Notes: generated from the letters alone by a model not told the origin. Positions 26,401 to 41,400 are shown, numbered from the stretch's first letter. The stretch is 64,000 nt of DNA from Branchinecta lynchi (GCA_023053575.1 JAKZAP010000021.1:11842212-11906211); one strand, 5' to 3'. Numbers and translations: made by a program.

Positions 26401-29400
26401 TATAGTGCTTTTTGCGGCCCATATATCCACAATTGTTCCGGAGTTTACCATATCCTAAGGAAAAAAGATGTTAAAAATTTGAGAAGTTGTTTTTTTTAAG
26501 TATTGTAAATTTCTGATGTATCTTCCAAAATCTGTTCGTAATCGTAAATTGGTTTCGAATTCTAATGTTCAGGATAGTATTAATACACTTTTTCGTTCGC
26601 ATTCAAATCTATTTTCCCTCCACAAACATCCTGCCCTCTCAGCCCATGAAATTCTTAGCCAGTTTTTCATTCCTGAACCCGATTAATGTGCTTGTCACTG
26701 TGTACAAATTTTAAGTCTATTTAGTGTGTTTTTTATTTATATGAAAAGAATGTTGTCGTGTTTATTTACATTGTTTTGTTTAAGTGTTTTAATATGTATA
26801 TTTTACTTTTGTGTTTTATTCATACTCCGCTGTTACGCAAAAAGCGGGTCATAAATAAATAAATAAATAAAATAAATAAAAATAGGAAGATAGTAGTAGT
26901 AGTAGTAGACAGGTTTAATAGAAAAACTTGGCAGCATCGCTGATTTGCGTTTCTTTACAACAGATATACACTACGCACCTGTTCGAGAAAAGTTATAACA
27001 CATTTACAAACGAACTCGGGGCCAGCGATCGGCATATGGACAGATCGCTTGCCGACCGTGTTGCCACATCAAAAATATTTAGAGAGTGACTTTTGGTCCA
27101 AAACAGTCAGCACTAGTTTTTCGGTGCAGTAATTATTCAAAGTAATAGATACAGGCGAGTACTCCATAATAGAAACTTAGAACGAGGTTATTAATGAAAT
27201 AATATTTAAGTTTTCAGCCCCTTATTAATAACAAAACCAAAGTTGCTAAAAAATGCAGAAAAAACCCTTTCCTGTCATCGCCCCAATCGTACAGCAAAAA
27301 CAGCGTCCGTGTCAAAAATTAAATCTCAGGACTAGTTTTTTCATTACAGTGGTATTTGAAGGTAATTTAGTTTAATAAGACATTTATAGTCGTTAGAAGC
27401 TTCAGATATTTATTACAGGTTTGTTTCCTTCCCCGGCGTTGACCAAGAGGATTGACAGCCTGACGAGGACCCTTGCCAAGAAGGGCCGAAATAATATCGC
27501 TGATGAAGAATCGTAGCTGACGTATCCGCTTGGGCTCAAAGAATATTTAACAGAGAGTGAATTGGGAGTGAAATTTCGCCTCTGTAAAAATGACACAGCT
27601 TAATTTTACTTACATGAAAAAAACATGAAATAGTCAATTCTAGTCGGAATCCCTGCTGCAAAAATGACACAAATGGTCATTTTCTGAAATAGAGTGATTT
27701 TTGTGGCCTACGTAGGACAAGAGTGACAAAAACAAAACAGAGTGACAATTCACACTATCGTGCGACATGTGGCAACCCTGCTTGCCAATCCGCGACTAAA
27801 CAAACCGGAATGAATTACACTGACTATAGTCAGTCAGACATACCCCCAGTAACGACGGCGGGCGCGAGGGGTTAGTGCCTTCTGCAAATCGCAAGAAAGA
27901 CAAAAGTTGTGCTAGGCACAAGATGGACAAAACGACGTTTCACCCCTGAAATCTTGGCTGGCATTGACGTTGACACAACAGAGAGGGTGTTTTGTGTAAA
28001 AGCAGAAGCTGGGGACTGGATTAGGACTAGTATTTCTGGAGTTGCGTTTTATTTGAAGTTCATAGTACAGCGAACTGTTCGTTGTCGTTTTATTCGCCAT
28101 CGGGCCGTACGCTGGGAAGGCGCGGGATGCCCGAAGTCATTTTATTTGCAAGCGGGCCGCCCGCTGAGCAACAACGGACCCGTTAGTTTGTACGCTGGGT
28201 GAGGCAGGGAACACTTCAGCGTACTTCTGACGTAGTCTGCTAGGAATAGAACGGTGCTTACAGCTCACCATCCGCTCCCGTTGTACTATGAACTTCAAAT
28301 AAAACGCAACTCAGGTTTTAAACGAAAATGGCTGAGATAGCACAGTCTAGTTATCCATCATACATTCACTTAAATAGGCTTCAGGGCCCTAACGAATAAT
28401 CGATTTTCACATAGTAGGCTCTCCCTGTCAGATTTTTGGTACCTCTATGCGCTTGTATCTGTGTTATATACTTGACAAAAACGATTTATGACAATAAGTG
28501 CTCACGCAGTGAGCGGACCTTAACCAAGCTCACCTTTCGCCACTGAAAGCCATGTTTGTATTTTGATTTAGAACGTCATACTAGAGCTTATAGTGAAAAA
28601 AGTCCCTACCAAATTCCAAACAATTCAGAGAATTCAATTAAATGACATAACGATAAGTTGGCTTGTCAGTTATACTTTAAGATGAATAGATAAATATTGT
28701 ATTATTTACTCACAGATCTACCTCTTTTCCGTATCCATCGGCATTCTCGAACATATTCGCCTTAAGTACCTCAGGAGCAAGATATCCTGGCGTTCCAACG
28801 AGGTCTAAAATAATAAAACAGCATAAAGAAAACGTACTTGACATACTCTTGTTTCGGAAACCAAACGTTAAGGCACCCCTCATACATACATTATTGATTA
28901 ATTACATGTCCCTTCCTCATTCTATCCATTCTCATTTCCAAGATAGCAGAATTCTTATTTTACTTTTATCCGGCACTACGCTGACTTTGCACTTGCCGTA
29001 TTTGACTCTTTTGAGGCAGATTGTACTCCCGCTCATTGCTTCCGAGGAGCTCGGTGATTTTTCGTGTTTTTTGTCAAAACTAAGGGGACCGAACGAGGCT
29101 GAAAACAGTCGGGATGGGACCATAGTTTTGGGAAAAGACGGCAGAGCTTCAAAGGTGTCACCGATGTTAGAATATTTATTCAAACAATGTTTACAACGGC
29201 TACGTCAGCTACGGTTCTTCATCAGCGATATTTCGGCCCTTCTTGGCAAGGGTGTTAGAATACTGGAATATAAGCTGTAGTCTAGAAAAAAAAAATAATT
29301 AAAAACAAGAAACAGAAAGAAGAGGGGTTTTGCAGATTCAATCTGTGTTTAGGCCTTTAAAGCACACCGCGCACAATTTACTGTTTATGTTATTATATAA

Positions 29401-32400
29401 AACTATTAAATACTGCAAAAATAGGCTCCGTTAACAAATCCTCTACGGCTTTGGCTGCTTTAAGCCTTTTCCTATGCCCACTGACTTATAGCAAAATATC
29501 GGCGAAATTCAGATAACCGGTTTCACACATCAGTAGCATGATACGCGAACACTCGTCGGGATGCGCATGGAAAATCGTGAACCGTGGCAAGTGCAAAGAT
29601 AAGCGTGGTGTCGTTGGCGAGTTTAGAATGTATCATGTGAAATTTGGGTCTCCAGGTTTAAGAATTAATGAAATCTGGAAGTAGGCTGCATTGGCTTTAT
29701 AGGTACGATGGGTACTTTAAAGTTTAACTGAAAAGGGCTGAGATAAGACAATCTAGTTACCCATCACTTATTCACTTAAAGAGGTTTGAAGATCCGATGA
29801 AAATGCGTTACTTCGTTGCTCCGCTATTCACGTATAATCAATTTTCAAATAGTGGAATTTCCATGTCGGATTTGCGGTACCTCTATGCGTTTGTACCCGT
29901 GTTTGTGCTTGACGAAAGCTATTTACGAAAAATAAGTGTTCACGCAGTGAGCAGTGGTCACCTAGCTCATGACAGTTCAGTGAAAAGCCGCGTTTTTGTT
30001 GAGATTTAAATTTATTCAAACAATGTTTACAACGGATACGTCAGCTATGACTTTTTTCGTTGTAAACATTGTTTGAATAAATGTTTCAAAGTCAGCTTGG
30101 GCTCAAAGAATATTTATCTACGAAGTACGGAACTTTCACAGCCCAGATTTTGCTGATGAAAAGTCATAGCTGACGTATCCGTTGTAAACATTGTTTGAAT
30201 AAATGTTTCAAAGTCAGCTTGGGCTCAAAGAAGATTTAAATTTCCCGCGTCATAGTAGAATTTTGCGTTGTGAAGACAGCCGTAGATATTCTGAACGTCA
30301 TACCAGAGCAAGTAGTGAAAAATAAAAAAAATCCCTTCACACAATCCAAATAATGTGGTGTATCCAGTTGAATGATACAAACATAAGTTGGCTTTTCAGT
30401 TAAACTTTAAGGACCTAATCCAAACATTATGCTTACCTTCTCTTCCTGATCGGAAGCCACCAACATACTTAGATTTGAACTTGATTGCCGGGTTGCTGTT
30501 TTAGCTCGAGAAAAAAACCACGCAGAGCGTCTTCTTTTCCAGATGACGAAATTTTTCACGTTTGATTAGCAAAGAATTATAAGACTAAACTGATTATTTT
30601 TGTTATGTCTTCAGGAGTACCACACTGGTGTTGGCTTTTTAATTTATTTGTATTTCTATTAAATAGTTCGAGCATTAGATGGAAATTATTATTTTGATCC
30701 TTGGCTCCATACGTGCCATAGCGGCTGTCCCGGATAATTGGCTGAGATTTAGTCCGGACCGAATTATTTCAAACCTAGGAAATTTGGTTGTTCTTTTAAT
30801 TTGCTCACTGTCTGACGGTGTTTTTTGGGGTTTTGAGCATTCATAGTGGCAGTAGGGATGATTATCATTGTCTGTGTGGTAGAATGACGATTTTTTGTGG
30901 TCCGCTAGCTCCGTTCCCACGAGGTAAAAACACCGGGCTAAAAGAGATCCATCTCTTGGGTAGCGGAAGGTCGCTGTTAAAGCACAGCTCTTGCTAGAAA
31001 TGGCTTTTTAGAGTGGGGCCCATCCCACCACAAGGGATGGGTTTGGAAAACGTGTTCGGCCAGTCACGCTTCCAAGTTGTAATTTGTACGGTTCCATTGG
31101 AAAGGGCGTGGTCGATCTCCTGGTCGTGTTCTGTGAGCCTCTTTTCAAAAAAAAAAGAAAATTCAGACCCCAACCTACAACAAAATCAAAGCCAACCGAA
31201 ATGCAGAGAAATCTCTGCCTGATCAACGACCAAATCGAGCAGCAAAGACAGCAGCTGTTTCCAGAATGAAATCACAACAACCGTTTAATTCCAAGCAACT
31301 CTCACAAAGGAATCAAGTAGTCAGATCTTTAACGCTAAGCTAGAATCTTTAGTTTGTTTTTCCACAAGTTCGTTTTTCCAACTTCAGCAGAGCAAAATAA
31401 CACCAGGGAGTAGCGTCAAGACCTATGCTTTCCTTGTTTCGCAAACGGGCCATACTCATAGCGCCGCCACTACACTTGCGACATTTAAAGCGAGACAAAC
31501 TTGCAGGTTTAGAAATTTCTAGTAAAGCTAAGATTCGGTTTGCACACACCGAGGAAACTGGGAGGTTGTATCTTTTTATTACTTTGTTCAGGAAATGAAA
31601 TTATTGGAGCCAGCGCTGGTGCACGACCGATTCGATTCAGTATGGACTTTCACTATCGATAGTGATGCTAGTGTCGCTGTTGACGTCTTGACGCTACTCT
31701 CTAGTGTTATTTTGCTCTGAACTTGAGATACTTTGAGCCTGAAGAGGACCCTTGTCAAGAAGGGCCGAAACAGGCTCTAATAAAATTCAGTTGTCGTATC
31801 CGTTTTGTATTGTCAAATATGATTCGCTGTCAGCTTGGGCTGAAGAAATATTGATTCTCAACTAACTGATACACCTTTTTTTTTTTTACCTGACGATGCG
31901 TTTTTTTCATCACCTGGTGCGACGGATATCGCCAGTCGTGGCGAAATTCGCTCTCTGTGGAAATTGGGCTGAGCACACTCTCGGCTGAATGCGAAAGAGG
32001 AGACCGGCCCCTGCGCTACTCGAACCTTTAATGGTTTGCATGCAACATTTTGTTCACTCACCGTACAGAACTTCTCCTTGGCGAAGTTGCTTCGCGAAAC
32101 CGAAATCTGTCAGTTTCACATTAAAATTATCGTCTAGAAGAATATTCTCTGGCTTGATGTCTCTGTGAACTATACTCATGCTATGCACGTGGTTCAGGGC
32201 ATCCAGCAGCTGCTTCATGATCATCCTTAAAAATGAAAAACCGAAGTCAAAGTATAACTCTCCAACCATCCGTCTTGGGCTCTAGTATTAACGTTGAGAA
32301 TACATACTGCGGGCCAGTACTGACGCCGAGAATTTGAATTCCAACGAAAGCGTGCAATTCATTAGTTGCGTTTTTGCAGATACCATGGTACCTATTACCA

Positions 32401-35400
32401 CCAATTAGTCGTTTTTGCAGTTGCCGTGGTATTTGATACTACGGTTGCTCTGCAAAAAAAAGAATTGCCAAAATTTCGTGTTGCGAAGTCATCTCAAAAT
32501 AAAAACTGATATTCAGTCACATCCCTAAGTGCCAAAATTCTTTCCAACCAATTTGACAAAATCCTAGGCTCTATTGTTTGTGATGATGAAAGTGAGGTAA
32601 CTGAAAAAACGACTTTAGACCGTGGTATCAGATACCATGGTATCTGGAAAAAGATCAAAGATTTCGCTGGGATCCCAAAAATCTAACATTTGATTCAAAC
32701 ATTGGGTCATGTCTTCGCCATTCAGTCTTCATCAGATTCCTTGAATATTTTTACTGTTTAAAGTTCAAAAATGGATTCAGCATGTCTCCTTGCCCCAATA
32801 CCGAAACCCTAATCGATTTCAGAAACAACTTTGAGCTTCAACCAAATTTCCAGTTTCAGCCGAATTCGTGATGAAACATTTGTCCAGCAAGAAAAGAAGT
32901 TCAGATATGGATTCAGCGGATCTCCTTACCCCCTCAATGAATATCTTATTAGCTCATAAAACATGTATGTTTTTACCGCAAATTCGAAATCCCTCCTCTG
33001 CCTCTAAAGATAGGACTAAAGGACCCATCTACGAACTTGACCTGTACTTTACCAGTGAATCCTCATTGAACATCATCCTCGCTTGAACAAAATATTTCCT
33101 CGTTTGAACATTATATATCAACCCCTTCGACCTTCGACTAAACTAGATCTATCCGACGTCCACAGAATAAACAAATGAATGTCGTCATCCACGCGTGCAG
33201 AGCTATACTAGTTTAGAAAATTGCTCGACACATTTTTTGTCCGGTTTTCGCCGGATTCCGAGTGAACTACTTGTCCGGCAAGAGAATAACTTTCATATTC
33301 GGATTCAGCATGTCCCTTCCACCAGATCAACTATCTCAATAGCTTTTAAAAAATATTTGTGTTGCCCCTTAATTTGAAACCCCCTCCCCTACCCCTAAAT
33401 GTAGGGCTACAGATCAGAGCCCATCTACGAACTTGACCTTACCCTTGACCCAAGGAATCCTCACACCAAGTTTCATCAAAATATCTCATTCCCTTCGAGA
33501 GTTTTCGTGCTCACAGACAGACGGACAACTTTTGTGATGTCATAGATATCCCTCCACTTTGCCGCCATTTGGCAACCTAGTTCCAAGCGTGCGAGCTCCC
33601 CCTCCGAATTTACGAACCAACCCTGCTAGATAGGGCTACCGCTGTGGCGCCCACATTATGATTGTACCTCGACTACTCAGTAAGTGATTTATGGCTGTGT
33701 TGACCCATCATCATGACCCATGACTCGGGTGCTATGAGGGCCTGAGATGCTCGTTACCGATTATGCTAGCAATTAAGAACTTACAAATATTACATGGAAC
33801 CAAGAACAAATAAGTACCAGAACCTCCGTCCCCCTATCTCTGTAATACGACCATGCGGAGTCGAATAGATTCCTATACCGTGCCCGATGCAAACGAGCAG
33901 AGGGGAGTGTAGGAGCTACGTGGAACATCACTATTCCTTACCTCTAAAAATTAATAGCTATAACGCAGTAAAGCCCCGGAGAAGAAATATCCAAAGTAAA
34001 AGCCGATTAGTCGTCTGGACGCACTGCAGAGCGGGTTGGCGCGCCTGCAACACTTCTTCATGTGATTATCAAAGTGACGAAAAGGGAAGTAGACGGGCAT
34101 CAACTGAAAGCTCAGCAAATGCCTGTAGCTCAGTTCAGTTTTGTCGGGCTACTGATGGTCACTGCATGGGACCAAATACGGAGGTTTGGCTTAACTGTTC
34201 TTGATGGAACTGAGGATTGGTGATCAAGGACCAGGGTGTACGAGTAACATTGCGAGCTAAGGCTTGCTAGGTAACGTAAATTTAGATACTTAGAGCTACT
34301 TTCTAATACGCAGATATATTTTGGGATACTTCGAGATACTCAGGTATACTTAGAGGCACCTGGATACTTTTGAGAAACTTTTCAGGGTGTAGGAGGACAC
34401 TTCTGGTAATCATCCCTGGCATGGAACCTAGCCTAAGCGACAAGAAGAAGCTGACTCCAAATCGCTATTTTCCAACTGAGCGTTCCCACGAATTGATGCC
34501 TGAAACTCTTGGCCAAAGTCATCTTCGCCACCATTTGAGCCGGGCCTAGAACTATGTACGCTGTTGCCCTGTTTGATACAAAAAAAAAAAAAAAAAAATA
34601 CTTCTTTGGTATTTCGTACTTATTAATGTTTATTTGTAAATTTGTAAATCTGTTGTTTTATTTTGAGTGTTACGATGATGTGCGCTAGGATTAGAAAGCT
34701 TAAATGTATGTATTGTAAATGCTTTAACCTTTAACCTTTTTCTTGTCTCGTCAATTTGGCGGAAGAAAAGCATTTCATTCATTCAAAGATAGGGTTTCTG
34801 ATTCGGATGTAGTATTTCCTGTTATTTACTATTTACTGTTACTAATAGCTTGCCACAGTTTTCTTTTATTTGACTTTTCTCGTTCTTGTGAATTCTTATT
34901 AATTTGTCATGGATCAAATTTATAATTAAGAACCCCAAAAACAAGAATTGCACTATTGCCGAAATTGCACTTTTCGAAGTCATCCCAAAAGAAAAACAGA
35001 TATCTAGTTACATCAATAGGTGCTAAAATTCTTTCTCAGCAATCTGACAAAATTTGAAGAAAGTGAGATGACTTTTCACATACCACGACCAGTTACCACG
35101 GTCGGACCGGAGTATCTGAATGTCTGATACCACGATAACTGGCCAGATACCACGATAACTGCAAAAACGCCTTTTGACCGTGGTATCAGATACCACGATA
35201 ACTGCGAAAACGACTTTAGACCGTGGTATCAGATACTATGGTATCTGCAAAAACGCAACTATTGTTCTTGAGCTTTCAATCGTGGTTTAGTGATGATTTT
35301 ACGCGTTAACTCAGAATAGTATGTCTATACTTTAATCCGTTAGGAGCGATGAACTGGAAAAGGGCGAATTCTATTATTACTGGATCTATCCAAAAAGAGT

Positions 35401-38400
35401 CGTCTTTCACTTACTTCGTCTTCTTCTCCGAAAGTGTGACAACACTAGTCAAGTAGTCGAACAGTTCACCATTGCGGCAGAGTTCAAAAACAATAAAGAT
35501 GAAGGTTGAAGACTCGAAGACATCGTAGAGTTCAACTATAAACAATATGAAAATTATCAGAAATTCAATTTAATCACATGGGCCTACTTCGGACCTGGAG
35601 GGGGGGGGGGAGGGAGTACCATAAATACAATTTCGGCTGGGCTGCAAGGGCTACCAAGAAAAAAGGACAGAAAAAGGACTTTCAATTAAGTCTTTCCTCC
35701 TAAAAATATAATGCAACAGTAAAAGCTTTCGCCTCAAAATAACTCTGAGCCTCGTTTTTGTTACATGCTGCAGGTCCACTTCTCGGGCGATTCCGGACTG
35801 ATTCTTTCTACATCCGTGTCTGTACTGCAGCGCTTACGAGGAAGACGGCAGCGCTTCTCGAGAATCGCGGACTTGCTCACCGACCAAGTCCGTGCTTCCC
35901 TGCAAGATGCTGCAGCGCTGCCGCTTCAACCAAGAAGAAAGTGAGTCCAAAAACGCATATTGTGCAAAAGCAAAGAAGTGCTGCAGCAGCGATGCGGCAG
36001 CGCTATTGCAACAAACTCTGAGAAACTGAAAGTAACCATACATAGCATAATTAAATATCTTATCTGTTACGCATTTTTTAACATTCATTCAAACAGTGTT
36101 TACCTCTGTCAATCCTCTGGTTCAACTTCGGGGAAGGAACGAGGACCCTTGCCTTGACGAGCACCCTTGCCAAGAAGGACCTAAATATCGCTGACGAAGA
36201 ATCATAGCTGACGCATTCGTTGTAAACATTGTTTGAATAAATGTTTCAAAGTCAGCTTGGTCTCAAAGAATATTAACGTTTAACATTAACCACATCTTCA
36301 GCAACGCTGTTCCCAAGGACCAACAATTCTGTTACCAAAACACGTCACGTCCTTGTGGAGTGGAATTGTGATCTTTTCAAGCTTGAACGCACCCCCCTAT
36401 GTTTACCTTCCGTACATCCAACGAGTGACAGAAAAATTGTCCAAAAGCTTGAAAAAGTAAAACATCAAAATCTTTCTCAGAGATTTTAACAGAACAATTC
36501 TGTTACCAAAACCCGTCACGTCCTTGTGGAGTGGAATCGTGATCTTTTCAAGCTTCAACGCATACCCCTATGATGACAGAAATATATTAAACCGGCTATC
36601 GGTCATTTCAAAGTTGTCCTAATTCAGAGGTGTTACTAGCCAAAATGTTTGGGCCCCCCCCAAACATTTTGGACGGGCCATTTACCGACTGGCTGGAAAT
36701 CTTTACTGACTTTTTCGGCAGAAAAAACGACTGTTTTCAATAAAAAAATTACATTTTTGAAAAAAATCGACTGATTTTCAGAAAAACCGACTATTTTGAC
36801 GAAAAATCGACAAATTTTCAGAAAAACGACTATTTTCATGAAAAAAATCAACTGTTTTGTCGAAAAATCGCGGCGCTGTGCGCCGACTCGGTTATTTTTT
36901 ACCGACTGGCCGACAGCATTGGGGGGGGGGATCCCCCCCCCCCAGTCGTGACGCCCCTGGTCCTAACTTCCACTGATTAATTTGAATGTCTCAATCAAGT
37001 CTCCTCTAGAAATCTATAACCGATGGAACAGAAAGCCCACCCACAACGATCGATAACTATCATACGACTCTTACCAGCCAGAATATGTGAAACGCCGTTC
37101 AAGGTTCAAGTTTTTTTTTATTCTTACTATATATAATACATAAACATTAACAATAATACATAAACATTAACAATAACAATAACGAGTAGCTATCTCACTA
37201 GGCAACCGAGCAATCAAAATTTGTGACGAAGCTCTCCTAGATGACGAACTTAGCTACATTCGAGACGTACTGTTTGGAACAAATACCCTTCTACTTGTTG
37301 AACAGATCACCAGATGACAACTCAAGTTGCATTCAGCTCCCAAAGATACGCAAGTCCCTCAAAAGAATAGCGAGGCAGCAGAAAAGAATGCCCGTTTTTA
37401 CCTTCCGTACGTCCGTGGAGTGACAGAGAAATTGTCCAAAAGCTTGAAAAACTAAAACATCCAAATCTTTCTCAGAACTCAAAATATTTTCTGTCTTATT
37501 TAACTCCAGAAAAAACAAAGTCCCAAATCAGCATCAAACAGGCATTTCTTCGAGCGTGTTCCATCCTACTTACCGTAGTTACTACGTAAAACGTCACAAA
37601 TTCTGGCTTTTTGCCGTCAAGGCTGGAACGATTTTTCTATTTTCCAGCAGGATCTCACGCCACGGGCGAATCTGACCAATCACGTTACAGAGATTCCCGA
37701 GCATGGTAAGCAAATAGTAGCCTAACTATTGGTTACTATTCCGACAAGGTTGGAACGGTCAGCGTAGTAACTTTTCGTGAGGATGGAACGGAAATAGTAA
37801 CTAATAGTAACTATTGTTAGAAGGGTGGAACACGCTCTTCATTACCATGTGACTGCAGAAAGCGTTAACAAGAGCTACGAGCTCATATGGCAATTGTCAC
37901 GAGTAGGTGGTGTGAGAAACGAGAAAGTAAATCTGAGCAAAATCCCACCGTGCTCGGATCCAATCTGGATCCTAAAATATGTCATCTAAGGCACGCAATC
38001 TCTCTACTCTCCAAATTTCATTCAAATCACTCCACTCGTTCAATCACTATGCGAACCACAACATTTCCGGGACTCTCCCTCTATCTCCCCCCACTGGGCC
38101 GAAAACGACTTGGCCACATAACTTTGCATTTCTAACATCTCCTCTTCCCCTCCATCAAGTTTTACTCGAGTCGGAGCATATCTGCAAATTTTCGGTTAGC
38201 GCTTCATCATCCTCTACCTTGGTCGGAACCGGTTCGGACGCCAAATGACAAATCTAGGCCGCATATTTGGTCTTTTTGGTCGGGTCACTAATATTCCTGT
38301 CAAGTTTTATCCTCCTTAGCACATCTGGAAGTATCCTAACTCGCAATCACCGGAATTCCAGGAAAACACGTCCAACTCCCCAAACCCCCAAAGAGCCCCG

Positions 38401-41400
38401 ATATGATCTAGTTCTGTCAAGAAAGTATCTAATTCTTATGCTTATTCTTCCCACCAAATTCCATCCAGCTCCCTCGACGCTAAGCGCTTCACAAAAATTC
38501 CGGTGCCCCCTTCCAACTCTCCCCCCCCCCTAGTATCCGATCTGGTCCGGACTTGGCATGGTACATGTACATCTGAGACAATACCTCTTTTCACTTCAGT
38601 TTCATTCAAATCCGATACCCCGTTCAAAAGTTATAAGTGTCACTAGATTCCGGATTCCCCATCCCTCCACTCCCCCCACGCTGTTCGGATCGTTCAAACC
38701 ACTATTTTCAAGTCGGTCTATTTGGATCCCTGATATTCCTGCCGAGTTCCATCATCCTAGTACATCGTGAAGTACTGAACTCGCACCCACAGTGCCCGAA
38801 TCTGGTCCTGTTATGTCAACGATGTGTCTAGGACCTGTGCTTGTTCTTCCCACCAAGTTTCATCCCGATCCCTCCACTCTAAGCGTTTCCCAAGATTTCC
38901 GCCCCCCCCCTTCAGCTCCCCCAAAAGTCATCTGATCCGGTCCAGATTTTAATCGGGCCGTCTGGGACACGAGACCTTTCCTAATATCAAGTTTCATTAA
39001 GATGCTATCACTTAAAAGTTATAAATTCCTCAATATTCCGGATTCCCCCTCCCTCCACTCCCCCCACGATATTCGGATCGGGAAAGCGACTATTTCCAGC
39101 TTAATAGTTTGTGGTCCCTGATATGCCTCCCAAGTTTCATCGTCCTAGCTTACGTGGAAGTGCCAGAACTAGCAAAACCCGGACCGACAGACAGACAGAC
39201 GGACAGAAATTGCGATCGCTATATGGCACTTGGAAATATCAATCACAGCACTAATTCTGTCCTTACATTGGTATTTAAAAGTAATTTCCCCGAATAGGAT
39301 AGAAGCTAGGTAGAAGCTAATTTGTTGCAGGTTTATTTCTTCCCAAGTCCTTCCCCATCCTTGCCAAGAAGAGCAGAAGTATCATGCCAAAGCATTGTAG
39401 CTGACGTCAGGGGCGTCGCAAGGAGGGGGGTTCAAGGGGTGCAGCCCCCCTCCCCCTTTTTGAGATTCGGTAAAATTTTGGGCCGGAAGCCCAAAATTTG
39501 ACTAAAATTGTTCTGTATTTTTTCGATAGCAGAACTGTTCGATATATTTACGGGGATTCGGCAGTTATACAGAATCCTAAATAGGCTATATGTACAAATC
39601 TGTTCGGTATAATGGTCGAGATTCGGTATATTTGCCAGTATTCGGTAGTTATCACGAATTTGGTGAGAGAACTTACTGAAATCATTTGGTAATTTTTCGA
39701 TGCCGGAACTATTCGGTATATTTATGGAGATTCCGTAGTTACACAGAACCCCGAATAAGCTTTTGGTTCAAAATTATTCGGTATCACGATTGGGATTCGG
39801 TAATTTATTCAGTATAATGTCCAGGATTAGGAAGTTAACCACGAATCCTGACTTTGTTCCACTTTCGACGAAAGTATACCGAATATGAAGATTGTTCGGT
39901 AGTCTTTCGATACCAAAACAGTTCGATATAATAACCGGGATACGCTAGTTATACAGAATCCCGAACATGCTATCGGTCTAAACTTATTCGGTATAATAAC
40001 TGGAATTCGGTAATTTATCCTTTATATTGCCAGGATTCGGAAGTTACCACGAACCTCAAAACTCAGAAGAGGTCGAGTGAAGCACTTATCGCAGACAAAA
40101 TGGATGATCTATGATATCATCGATAGTCCTTACTTTTATCTGGATCCCAAAAAGAATATCTATTCATAAATATTTCAAAAATTTCGCCTGCAGCACTTTT
40201 CGGCGCGTAATTTGACGGGGGTTTCAAGCCAGTTTTAGGATTGAGATTTCGAAACATTAAAAGCTAGAATTTGGATGGAAATTAAGATTAGAATTAAAAG
40301 CAAAAAAAAATTACGCCTGCGGCGCTCACTTTATGTGATTATGGGTAGTATATTGACTAGACTACAGTTGCTGCTGCTGCCGAAACGTCGCTCCGTCCGG
40401 TTTCTGGAACTTTTTGGAGTCTCGGTATTTAATCAACGGTAAATGATAGAATTTGTAAGAGAAGCAGTTAGGTTTTAGCCTACAGCAAAACAACTGATTT
40501 CGGAAATTTTCGCCTGCGGCGCTCGATTTAATTTTCTATTGGCTATAAGAGGTAGAAGCTGTTACTGCAATCAAGCCCGGCAGTATATTCTCCATGTGGC
40601 CTTCCCCAGAACGCCGCATAATAGTTGGCTTATCGTCTTTCATGCTGCCCTTTATTGTTACTCTTCCTATGTAATCGTTTCTGTTCCATAATTTAAAGCT
40701 CAAATTCTTAGTTCTAGGATTCGGTAATATTTTTGAACGATTTGGTAAAATTTTGGGTCTGCATCCCCTACCGAAAATGTACTTGCGACGCCCCTGGCTG
40801 ACGTATCCATTTTATGCATTTTTTTAACAAATGTTTTACAGTCAGCTTGGACTCAAAGAGTATTTAAGGCACTCACTAATATACAGGTGTCCTGCAACCA
40901 TCCTGAGAACACTGATTTCGTGCAGGACCTGGTCTCTTACAGACTGACCCTCTCCATCATTTGGTCCAGAGCTTATGTCAATGATCTTCACAGCATAAGA
41001 TTGTCCAGTTTCCTTCTCAATACATCGCCTTACAGTGGAGCTCACACCCCTAGAAAGAAGAGCTGATGAACAGCTGTTGCCCTTCTTGTGTAAAGACTGT
41101 CTTAAAAACGGAATGAATAGTGATAAGAGACTTTAGGTTACCCAAGCAATTAACCCAACTCTAACTGACATTTGACAGGTATTCCTAAAACATAGTGGCA
41201 GTATAGTATACTAAGCCTTTTTTTATACCCATGCTAAACGCTGAGTCACACTAGCAGGGGTGAGCATGGTACTCACACATAAGTGTACCGGTTGTTCCCA
41301 GTATAACACATTTTTAGTGGGAATATGAAATCCTTTTTTTTTAGTTACCAACGTACTGTATACTGGTACCTCCTCCACGGAAAAGGGGTAGACATACCTA

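Noticed and set aside
33887..34204. 105-residue plus-strand open frame
   Set aside because: No motif, no splice context, no second copy. Expected by chance in a window this size.
38267..38831. Overlapping plus-strand frames rich in Ser/Pro
   Set aside because: They lie in the tandem units of element H; similar frames do not persist in H copy 2.
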